From the NCBI GenBank assembly GCA_018700215.1, contig JABIST010000209.1, forward strand, positions 1 to 19,601: a stretch of 19,601 nt of DNA, read 5' to 3'. This DNA is from Dehalococcoidia bacterium (GTDB lineage: Bacteria; Chloroflexota; Dehalococcoidia; UBA2979). This document shows positions 13,619 through 19,601 of the stretch, in pieces. The notes beneath the pieces were generated by a model, which was given only the letters and a program-made list of their open reading frames with translations, was not told the origin of the DNA and made no database searches. Positions within the stretch are counted from its first letter, which is position 1. Each line of letters opens with the position of its first letter. A program made the position numbers and the translations under genes.

Positions 13619-14023
13619 CTAGCCGCGGATCACAGTTCGCAGCGTGCCAATGCGCCGGCCCAGCGACTGGGTCAGCGCCTGATAGCGGAGCTGCGTCTCC
13701 ACCATCAGAGACATCTCTTCATCGATGCTCACGTTGTTCATGTCGTTACGCGTCGACACCACATCGCGCGTCTCGATCGATGACTGCGTATTGCCCGTCA
13801 GCCCGCCCCCCGTGAGGTGACGCGGATCTGAAGTCCGCAACTCGCTCGCGCCCGTATCCATCCGAGCCTGCAGCGCGTCCTCGAAGTTCACGACACGCCG
13901 CTGATAGCCCACCGTGTCGATGTTTGCGACGTTCCCGCTCACCGCCTCTTGGCGACGAGTCAGGCCACCCAGGGCCGCACGCGCTGCCTGCATTGAGGCC
14001 GTGTCAAAGATGGAACTCAGCAT
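13619..14023 (-). CDS. flgB: Flagellar proximal rod protein FlgB
   Basis: This 134-residue rod subunit has ALGGLTRRQEAVSGNVANIDTVGYQRRVVNFEDAL (about 17-51), the FlgB form of the rod N-terminal motif, and a C-terminus NNVSIDEEMSLMVETQLRYQALTQSLGRRIGTLRTVI typical of FlgB. ATG 14023 follows the fliJ stop directly (TAG-ATG), so translation is coupled; a GGGAG overlaps the end of fliJ. The order is unusual: flgB normally heads the cluster, whereas here it follows the export ATPase genes. Confidence 0.94.
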   Translation of the reverse strand: MLSSIFDTASMQAARAALGGLTRRQEAVSGNVANIDTVGYQRRVVNFEDALQARMDTGASELRTSDPRHLTGGGLTGNTQSSIETRDVVSTRNDMNNVSIDEEMSLMVETQLRYQALTQSLGRRIGTLRTVIRG

Positions 14024-14479
14024 CTAGCTCCCCATCCCGTGCAGCCGGCGATGTCGCTGAGCGGCAATCTCATCCGTCTGCGCGTTTTCGAGCCGGGACG
14101 CCTCGGTGGCCACCGTCTCGTCATGTCGTTCTTCCAGCCGCTCCAGCAGCCGCTTCTCACGTGTCGCCTCAATCAGCTCCGCACGTTGTGCATTCACACG
14201 CACGCTCACCTCGGCCATCTGCTCGTGCTGTCGCTGGATCGAACCCTCCAGGTGTTCCAGGTACAGACGTGTCGCCTCCACGTTCACCGGGTCCAGCGAA
14301 CCTGTGCTCCCCGCGCTCGCCATGGAGGCCAGCTGCGCCGCCTCCTGCGGCAGCAGCATCTGCAGTGCGAACTGCAAGTGCTGATGTTCAGCCTCCGCCG
14401 TCGCCAGAGAGATCGCCTTCTCCTCCTCCGCCCGGCGGCGCAGGTCCAGGAGCTGTTGCAGTCGGAACGCGTCGCTCAT
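14024..14479 (-). CDS. fliJ: Flagellar export chaperone/stator-stalk protein FliJ
   Basis: This 151-residue protein is predicted to be almost wholly coiled coil, with Gln/Glu/Arg/Leu-rich helices at about 1-45 and 65-145. It begins MSDAFRLQQLLDLRRRAEEEKA, which matches the F-x-L-x-x-L-L-x-x-R start of FliJ. FliJ sits in the centre of the FliI hexamer and helps the ATPase engage the export gate. Sequence conservation in this family is low, so position is important evidence: it overlaps fliI by an ATGA junction and lies just upstream of flgB. The length is typical (about 147). Confidence 0.85.
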   Translation of the reverse strand: MSDAFRLQQLLDLRRRAEEEKAISLATAEAEHQHLQFALQMLLPQEAAQLASMASAGSTGSLDPVNVEATRLYLEHLEGSIQRQHEQMAEVSVRVNAQRAELIEATREKRLLERLEERHDETVATEASRLENAQTDEIAAQRHRRLHGMGS

Positions 14480-15852
14480 GCCGGTACCTCCGGCGAGAGC
14501 GTCGCCATCTCAGGGAATGCGGACTCGCGTGCCACCGCCGCGTGGAGCTGCTCAACCGTTGAAGGCAGCGAATCCCAGTCCTCGGGCGACTGGCGCAAGA
14601 ACGCCTCAATCGCTGGCAATCGCGCCAATGCCTCGTCCAGCGCCGGATCGGTACCGGGCTGGTAAGCACCGATCTGCACCAGATCCCGCGCCCGTTCATA
14701 GCGAGCAAGCAGCTCACGCAGGTGCGCCGCGTCAGCCTGGTGCGGCGCATCCACAATCCCGCGCATCACCCGCGACACGCTGTTCGCCACATCGATCGCC
14801 GGATAATGGTTCTGTGCCGCCAGCTCTCGTGACAACACCACGTGCCCGTCCAGCGTTCCTCGTACCGTGTCCGTGATCGGCTCGTTCAAATCGTCCGATT
14901 CCACCAGCACCGTGTAGAACGCAGTGATCGAACCCTCATCTGCCGTCCCAGAGCGCTCCAACAGCCTCGAAAGCTGCGAAAACACTGATGGCGTGTAGCC
15001 CTTCAACGCCGGCGGCTCGCCCAGTGCCAGCCCAATCTCGCGCTGCGCCATCGCAAAGCGCGTCACTGAATCCATCAGCAGCGTCACGTTCAACCCCATG
15101 GCGCGGAACTGCTCCGCGATCGCCGTCGCCACCCATGCCGCGTTCAGCCGCAACGGAGCCGGATCATCGGAGGTGGACACCACCACCACACTCCGCTCAA
15201 GGCCCATCGCCCCCAGGTCCTGCTCAATGAACTCCCGCACCTCACGGCCACGCTCACCAATCAGTGCAATCACGTTCACATCAGACGAAGCATGGCGAGC
15301 AATCATCGCCAGCACCGTGCTCTTGCCAACGCCCGAACCCGCGAAGATCCCCATTCGCTGGCCCATGCCACACGTCAGCAGGCCATCGATCGCCCGAATG
15401 CCTGTCGTCAACGGCTCCGAAATCCGACGACGCTCCAACACATGCGGCGACGCCCCGGACCCCGGACTCACATAGTCCGCCGTAATTGGCCCCAGTCCGT
15501 CGATCGGTCGCCCCAGACCGTCCAGCACCCGTCCCAGTACACCGTCCCCCACTGGAACCATCGAAAGACGGCCGCGCGAGGTCACCATCGCGCCAGACTG
15601 CACACCCCGTAGCTCGCCCAGCGGCATCGCCAGCGTTCGCTCGGAACGGAATCCCACAATCTCCGCCAGCACCGGCTCCTCGTTCGCTCGGTGGATCTCG
15701 CACAACTCGCCCAGGCGGCCCGAGATACCCTCAATCTCAACCAGCAACCCAATCACCTCACGTACCTGGCCGCGCGCCACAATCGGCGAAAGGGCAGCCA
15801 GCCGCGCGTGGTAACGGCGCATGTCAGGGACCATCCCGGCTGAAGCGATCAT
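14476..15852 (-). CDS. fliI: Flagellum-specific ATPase FliI
   Basis: This 458-residue ATPase powers and orders flagellar export, with F1-ATPase beta-like architecture. Walker A is AGSGVGKS (171-178), followed by LIGERGREVREF (197-208). Walker B is VTLLMDSVTRFA (256-267, Asp261), and GEPPALKGYTPSVFSQLSRLLERSG (278-302) matches FliI. The N-terminal region (about 10-110) is the beta-barrel and FliH-binding part; the C-terminus (ARYERARDLVQIGAYQPGTDPALDEAL) is normal. ATG 15852 overlaps the fliH stop (ATGA), and the stop overlaps fliJ in the same way. All nucleotide-binding residues appear present, so it should be active. Confidence 0.96.
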   Translation of the reverse strand: MIASAGMVPDMRRYHARLAALSPIVARGQVREVIGLLVEIEGISGRLGELCEIHRANEEPVLAEIVGFRSERTLAMPLGELRGVQSGAMVTSRGRLSMVPVGDGVLGRVLDGLGRPIDGLGPITADYVSPGSGASPHVLERRRISEPLTTGIRAIDGLLTCGMGQRMGIFAGSGVGKSTVLAMIARHASSDVNVIALIGERGREVREFIEQDLGAMGLERSVVVVSTSDDPAPLRLNAAWVATAIAEQFRAMGLNVTLLMDSVTRFAMAQREIGLALGEPPALKGYTPSVFSQLSRLLERSGTADEGSITAFYTVLVESDDLNEPITDTVRGTLDGHVVLSRELAAQNHYPAIDVANSVSRVMRGIVDAPHQADAAHLRELLARYERARDLVQIGAYQPGTDPALDEALARLPAIEAFLRQSPEDWDSLPSTVEQLHAAVARESAFPEMATLSPEVPA

Positions 15853-16583
15853 GCTGCCGCCTCCTCATCTGCCGAAACGCCCGTCAACGTCGGCAGTGCA
15901 GCACGAAGCTCTCGCGCCACCTCGTCCAGCTGCACGTCCAGACGCGCATCAATCTGCCCCGTACTCGTGTCAACAATGCAGCCGCCCACCTCCACCGATT
16001 CATCGCCGCGCATCTCGAAATTCAGTGGTGCGCCGCGTCGCTCCGTGAGCTGCGCATCCACCAACTCCAGTCGCGTCGGGTGCAGCGTCAGCGACACCAC
16101 GTTCTGTGAACCGGCTCGCGTCAGTGCAAGTTCCACCATGTCCACGGACAGCGCTGGGTCGAGCCGTGCCTGTTCGCCAACAACGGTCCGCGTCGCCGCG
16201 ATCACCAGCTCCACAATCTCGTGCTCAGCCGCCCACAACAGCCGATCGCGGACAGACTTCACCTCGGTCAGAGCCGCCTGCAACAGCGCCATCGCCTCGG
16301 CAAGCTCAGCGCGTGCCAGTGCCACACCGTCTGCGCGTCCCTGCTCGCGTCCCTCGGCATACGCCTCGTGTCGAATCGCCGCGGACTCCAGCGCCGCATT
16401 ACGCACCAGATCGTCTGCGTGTGCCTGCGCCTGCTCCACAATGCTCGCGGCCTCATCCGTCGCCGCCGCCTCCGCCTCGTCGAACAGCAGCGTCGTTTCC
16501 GTGACAATCCGGCCGTCCTCATCCAGGACAATCGTGTCAGCGCGCCGTGCTGCGCGAAGAAGTTGCCGTCCCGCGTCAGACAA
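15849..16583 (-). CDS. fliH: Flagellar export stator FliH
   Basis: This 244-residue regulator and peripheral stalk dimer binds FliI and the rotor C-ring. It has an Ala/Glu-rich coiled coil (about 36-75), a GxxxGxxxG stretch (GREQGRADG, 78-86) typical of FliH, and a C-terminal FliH/V-ATPase subunit E-like domain (HEIVELVIAATRTVVGEQ; RGDESVEVGGCIVDTSTGQIDARLDVQLDEVARELRAAL). I chose TTG 16583 because AGGAGG (16590-16595) lies six bases before it. A GTG at 16601 would place that site inside the coding sequence. The start overlaps the last codons of fliG by eight bases, and the end overlaps fliI (ATGA). Confidence 0.9.
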   Translation of the reverse strand: MSDAGRQLLRAARRADTIVLDEDGRIVTETTLLFDEAEAAATDEAASIVEQAQAHADDLVRNAALESAAIRHEAYAEGREQGRADGVALARAELAEAMALLQAALTEVKSVRDRLLWAAEHEIVELVIAATRTVVGEQARLDPALSVDMVELALTRAGSQNVVSLTLHPTRLELVDAQLTERRGAPLNFEMRGDESVEVGGCIVDTSTGQIDARLDVQLDEVARELRAALPTLTGVSADEEAAA

Positions 16584-17604
16584 GCATTTCCTCCTCGCCA
16601 CCGCGCATCACAAAGATCTCCTCGGCCTCTTCCAACCGTCGGATCGTCGCCACAATCCGGCCCTGTGCCTCTTCCACCTGCTTCAAGCGCACCGGCCCCA
16701 GAGCGGCCATATCCTCTTCCAGCATCCGAGCCGCGCGCTCGGACATGTTCGCCAGAATCCGCTCCCGCACCTCGTCCATCGCCCCCTTCAGCGCCAGGCC
16801 CAGATCCTTGCCATCCACCTCGCGTAGCACCCGCTGGATCGAGCGATCGTCCAGCAACGTAATGTTCTCGAAGACGAACATCCGCTTCCGGATCTCGTTC
16901 GCCGTGTCAGGATCCGCCTCTTCAAGACCCTCAAGAATCGCCTTCTCCGTCGCCAAATCCACCTTCCGCAGCAGCTCCACCACCGAGTCGATACCACCCG
17001 CGTTCGTCAGCTCCGCACGAGGCGAGAAGATCGTCCCCAGACGCGTCCGGAACGCCTCCTCCACCTCCTGGATCACCTCAGGTGCCGTCCGCTCCATCAT
17101 CGCGATGCGCACAGAGATCTCCGCCTGCTGCTCCTCAGGCAGACTGGAGAGAATCTCGGACGACTTATCGCTCGGGAGGTACGCCAGGATCAGCGCGATC
17201 GCCTGCGGGTGTTCACCCCGCATAAAGTTCACCAGTTCTTTCGTCTCCACCTGCTGAAGGAACGTGAACGGCTTCGAACCAGCGTGTTTTCCTAGCTTCG
17301 ACGTGATCTCATCTGCACGTTCGCGCCCAACCGCCTTCTCCAGCATGTCCTGCGCGTACTCAAGACCACCCACCGAAACAAAGTCTCGGCCCATCGCCGA
17401 TTCGTAGAAGTGACTCAGAATGTCCTGACGTTCAGACGCCGTGAGCTGCCCAATGCCCACGATCTCCCACGTCAGCTGACCAATGTCCTCGTCCGGCAGC
17501 TCCCGCAGAATCTCCGCGGCACTCTCTGGACCGATTGCGATCAACAACGCGGCCGCACGACGACGACCACGTGCTCCCGCGAATGCACTGACAGCAGTAC
17601 TCAT
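16576..17604 (-). CDS. fliG: Flagellar motor switch protein FliG
   Basis: This 342-residue rotor protein binds FliF and meets the stator for torque. The N-terminal domain (about 10-105) binds FliF. The middle domain has the EHPQ motif (131-134, RGEHPQAIALILAYL), and the MFVF motif is at 242-245. The C-terminal torque helix (VRERILANMSERAARMLEEDMAALGPVRLKQVEEAQ, about 279-314) keeps the charged Arg/Glu/Asp pattern that contacts MotA. The length is standard. ATG 17604 forms an ATGA overlap with a tiny open frame that begins at the fliF stop; the ribosome site in front of ATG is weak, so coupling to upstream translation is likely. Confidence 0.96.
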   Translation of the reverse strand: MSTAVSAFAGARGRRRAAALLIAIGPESAAEILRELPDEDIGQLTWEIVGIGQLTASERQDILSHFYESAMGRDFVSVGGLEYAQDMLEKAVGRERADEITSKLGKHAGSKPFTFLQQVETKELVNFMRGEHPQAIALILAYLPSDKSSEILSSLPEEQQAEISVRIAMMERTAPEVIQEVEEAFRTRLGTIFSPRAELTNAGGIDSVVELLRKVDLATEKAILEGLEEADPDTANEIRKRMFVFENITLLDDRSIQRVLREVDGKDLGLALKGAMDEVRERILANMSERAARMLEEDMAALGPVRLKQVEEAQGRIVATIRRLEEAEEIFVMRGGEEEMLV

Positions 17605-17633
17605 CGTCCAGGCTGCCGCATCTGACTAAGCAC
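17601..17633 (-). CDS. possible 10-residue coupling peptide between fliF and fliG
   Basis: GTG (17631-17633) shares its first base with the fliF stop (TAGTG) and lies four bases after GGAGG. It opens a ten-codon frame (MLSQMRQPGR) whose TGA overlaps the fliG ATG (ATGA). The layout would carry ribosomes from fliF to fliG, which lacks a strong site of its own. It may be chance; there is no independent evidence of translation. Confidence 0.3.
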   Translation of the reverse strand: MLSQMRQPGR

Positions 17634-19231
17634 TAGTCCTCCCGCAACCATGACTGAACAACCTCAGCCACCGTGTCTGGGTGGTTCTCCGCCAGCTTCG
17701 ATACCTGTCGTTCCAGGTCGCTCTTCATCTCCTCTGGGGACGGCTCGGGCAGCGCACGCAGCGCAGCGCCCTGCAACGCCGCCATTGCATCGCCACCGGG
17801 CAGCGCGTTCGGGTCGTAGTCGCTGACTCGGTATGAACGACGGCTGATCGAACCCATCAGCATTCGGAAGAAGAAGAAGGCAATCAGGAGCGCCACCACC
17901 GGCAGCCCAAGACGCACGTAAGACACCATCGCGTCTGTCGAACCCTGCGAATCGAAGATCGCCTCCGCAGCCACAAGCGCCGTCTGATCGAAGGTCAGCC
18001 GCGTCACTACCGATGTGTCGCCACGTCCAGCGTCCAGACCAATCGCTGCCGCCACGCTCTGCTCAATCGCAAGCGCCTGATCCTCTGGGATCACATCATC
18101 CAGCAACAGCGAGACAGACAACCGTTCCACGTTCCCTGGCGCCGTCACCGTCCGCGTCACCGTTCGGCCCACCTCGAAGTTCGAAGTGCTCTCGGTCCGC
18201 TCGTAATCGGTCGTCGCCGCCGTATCCGTGGCCGCCGCCGTGCCCGCGTCCGCACCAGGCAGATCGGCATTCGCGCCTGGCACATTCGCCACCGCACCAG
18301 GAACCGCCGAAGACGTGCTCCCGCCGTTCGTCGTGTACCTCTCCGTCACCGTCGAGGTCGACAGTGGGACGCCATCGTTCGCGCCCGAATCAAACGTCGA
18401 TGTCTCTTGCTCAATCTGGTCAAAGTTGAGCGATGCGCTCACCGTGACCACGGCCTTGCCCAGTCCAAGCGCCCGATCCAGCATCTGCTGCACATCGTGA
18501 GTCAGCGCCTGCTCATACTCGCGCTGGAGCTGCTGCTGATTCGTCGTGAAGCCAATACCGCCCTGGTTCGCCGTTGCTCCGTCGAACAGAATCGCGCCGT
18601 TCGAATTCAGAATCGTCACGCTCTGCTTCTCAAGGCCCGCCACCGCACCCGCCACCAGGTGCGCAATGCCGCTCACCTCGCCCGAATCCAGCCCGCGACC
18701 GGGGCGCATCTGCAGCACCACCGAAGCAGTAGCCGGCTCATCGTCTTCGCGGAACAACGTCCGTTCCGGCAACACAATGTGCACCCGAGCACCATCAACC
18801 GCCGGGAACGTCTCAATCGTCCGCGCCAGCTCGCCCTGCAAACCACGCTGGAAGTTCAACCGTTGGACAAAGTCCGTCGCCGTGAATGCGTTGCCTTCAA
18901 AGATCTCGAACCCCACATGGCCACCCTCTGGCAACCCCTGCGCCGCAAAGTCCACCCGTAGCTCATCAATCACGGATTCTGGGACGCGCACCGTGGAGCC
19001 ACCCTGCTCCAACTCAAAGTCAATGCCGCGCCCACGCAGCTGATCCACAATCTGTCCACTGTCGCTCGGATCCAGCTGCGAATAGAGCGTGATGAAGCTA
19101 GTACTCGCAGACCACGAGTACAGCAGGTACAGAATGGCAACCAGCGCAAAGCCTGTCCCGGCGAGCATTCCTTTGCGCACCGCAGACAGCTCTTGCCACG
19201 CACCTGCAAATCGACGAGCGTTCTGCTCCAA
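17633..19231 (-). CDS. fliF: Flagellar MS-ring protein FliF
   Basis: From TTG 19231 the protein has 532 residues. It forms the MS ring that anchors the motor in the cytoplasmic membrane. TM1 (about 22-41, MLAGTGFALVAILYLLYSW) is followed by ring-building motifs: FITLYSQLDPSDSGQIVDQL, then TDFVQRLNFQRGLQGELARTIETFPAVDGARVHIVLPE. A Ser/Ala/Thr-rich loop follows, then GRTVTRTVTAPGNVERLSVSLLLDD and TM2 (about 444-463, LGLPVVALLIAFFFFRMLM). The C-terminal FliG-binding helix is ERQVSKLAENHPDTVAEVVQSWLRED. TTG was preferred because GGGAGG lies four bases upstream and the resulting cytoplasmic tail has the usual length. ATG 19276 adds 15 atypical residues (MTPCFARSPIVLGGQ) and has no ribosome site, but it cannot be excluded. 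Confidence 0.93.
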   Translation of the reverse strand: MEQNARRFAGAWQELSAVRKGMLAGTGFALVAILYLLYSWSASTSFITLYSQLDPSDSGQIVDQLRGRGIDFELEQGGSTVRVPESVIDELRVDFAAQGLPEGGHVGFEIFEGNAFTATDFVQRLNFQRGLQGELARTIETFPAVDGARVHIVLPERTLFREDDEPATASVVLQMRPGRGLDSGEVSGIAHLVAGAVAGLEKQSVTILNSNGAILFDGATANQGGIGFTTNQQQLQREYEQALTHDVQQMLDRALGLGKAVVTVSASLNFDQIEQETSTFDSGANDGVPLSTSTVTERYTTNGGSTSSAVPGAVANVPGANADLPGADAGTAAATDTAATTDYERTESTSNFEVGRTVTRTVTAPGNVERLSVSLLLDDVIPEDQALAIEQSVAAAIGLDAGRGDTSVVTRLTFDQTALVAAEAIFDSQGSTDAMVSYVRLGLPVVALLIAFFFFRMLMGSISRRSYRVSDYDPNALPGGDAMAALQGAALRALPEPSPEEMKSDLERQVSKLAENHPDTVAEVVQSWLRED

Positions 19232-19235
19232 CTGG

Positions 19236-19241
19236 CCTCCC
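19236..19241 (-). promoter_or_regulatory. Shine-Dalgarno-like site favouring the fliF TTG start
   Basis: GGGAGG on the minus strand lies four bases before TTG 19229-19231. The spacing is short but equals that of flgB. The alternative ATG 19276 has no comparable site. Confidence 0.4.
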
Positions 19242-19341
19242 AGCACGATCGGACTCCGTGCGAAACACGGCGTCATTCACACGTGCAGCGAGCGTACGTA
19301 CAGGTTCATTTGCTCTGAATGAGGGATTGCCCGGGGCACGG

Positions 19342-19363
19342 CACCTCAGCGCCCTCAGAGGTG
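19342..19363 (-). other. hairpin in the flgM-fliF intergenic region
   Basis: CACCTC (19342-19347) and GAGGTG (19358-19363) can form a 6-bp stem with a 10-base loop, between flgM and fliF. It could be a terminator for flgM, a leader element or nothing; no T-run follows. I see no clear sigma-28 or sigma-54 promoter in 19232-19451. Confidence 0.3.
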
Positions 19364-19451
19364 GCTCCGCAGGCCAGCATCAACCGCGAAACAGCCCCAT
19401 TGGGCCCTACCGTGTCCGTCTGAGAGGGGCGGCCGGGCAGCCGAGAGTCGG

Positions 19452-19601
19452 CTAGTTGCGCTCGTGATCCATCATGCTCGCGGCCGTCAGCAGGGGATCG
19501 GAGCGGTAACTGCCGTCTTGCACAGCCTCGTGCAGCATCTCAACCTTCCGAGCGCGGATCACCGCCTCCGAAGTCTCGAACGACACCACGCGACCCTCGC
19601 C
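19452..19601 (-). CDS. flgM: Anti-sigma-28 factor FlgM-like protein (C-terminal part)
   Basis: The frame enters from the right edge and ends at TAG (19452-19454), giving 49 residues. It contains VIRARKVEMLHEAVQDGSYRSDPLLTAASMM. This matches the FlgM C-terminal pattern: R-x-x-K-V-x-x-L, then G-x-Y-x-x-D, then hydrophobic/A. In that family this part binds and inhibits the flagellar sigma-28 until it is exported through the finished hook. Position directly upstream of fliF, on the same strand, supports the call. The 5' part lies outside the window. The fragment is short, so another small helical flagellar regulator remains possible. Confidence 0.62.
   Translation of the reverse strand, partial: GEGRVVSFETSEAVIRARKVEMLHEAVQDGSYRSDPLLTAASMMDHERN

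Noticed and set aside
16584..16601. GTG start for fliH
   Set aside because: It would put the strong AGGAGG inside the coding sequence. TTG 16583 has the correct spacing.
19277..19451. sigma-28 or sigma-54 promoter between flgM and fliF
   Set aside because: No TAAA-N15-GCCGATAA-like or TGGCAC-N5-TTGC-like sequence was seen on the minus strand.

Overview
The window is a high-GC bacterial chromosome segment with mostly tightly packed genes. No tRNA, rRNA, CRISPR array, insertion sequence or attachment site was seen. Three features suggest a Chloroflexota-type lineage (for example the Dehalococcoidia/SAR202 or Thermomicrobia side), although no phylogenetic marker here proves it: an F420-type LLM oxidoreductase, an OFA-like MFS carrier, and a compact cysteinyl-tRNA synthetase/MshC-family ligase with Ala/Arg/Asp-rich high-GC coding. 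An actinobacterial or other high-GC host cannot be excluded.

Region 1 (1-6157) holds metabolic and accessory genes. In order they are: the tail of an unidentified gene (1-120), an Ala-rich helical protein (147-620), an MFS transporter that meets it tail to tail (617-1921, minus), an LLM-class F420-dependent oxidoreductase (2057-3115, plus), a compact Cys-ligase of the CysS/MshC family (3135-4379, minus, probable CTG start), and a divergent double-domain nitrilase (4517-6157, plus) whose second domain has lost its catalytic triad.

Region 2 (6181-8885, minus) is a small gene group of unknown role. A cyclic-nucleotide-binding-fold protein fused to a DUF2225 zinc domain is followed after one base by a membrane-anchored beta-propeller. 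Downstream is a small protein with two copies of an AN1-like cysteine/histidine pattern.

Region 3 (8982-19601, minus) is a flagellar basal-body/hook operon. Its transcription order is flgM (partial), fliF, fliG, fliH, fliI, fliJ, flgB, flgC, fliE, fliK, flgD, a TIGR02530-type flagellar operon gene and flgE. It ends at a 10-bp hairpin that probably terminates the transcript. Most genes are separated by 0-20 bases or overlap (ATGA junctions), which indicates translational coupling. Together they encode the MS ring (FliF), rotor (FliG), export ATPase complex (FliH/I/J), proximal rod (FlgB/FlgC/FliE), and hook assembly (FliK, FlgD, FlgE). FlgM would restrain sigma-28 until the hook is complete. 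Relative to the familiar Bacillus order (flgB-flgC-fliE-fliF-...), the flgBC-fliE block sits after fliJ.

The best candidates for something not yet described are: the tandem nitrilase with a dead second half; the ligase without an anticodon-binding domain and with a CTG start; the double AN1-like protein in the cNMP-fold/DUF2225 neighbourhood; a multi-hairpin leader in front of flgE; and an F-G-Q-[A/M]-L motif near residue 30 shared by FliK, FliE and the TIGR02530 protein.
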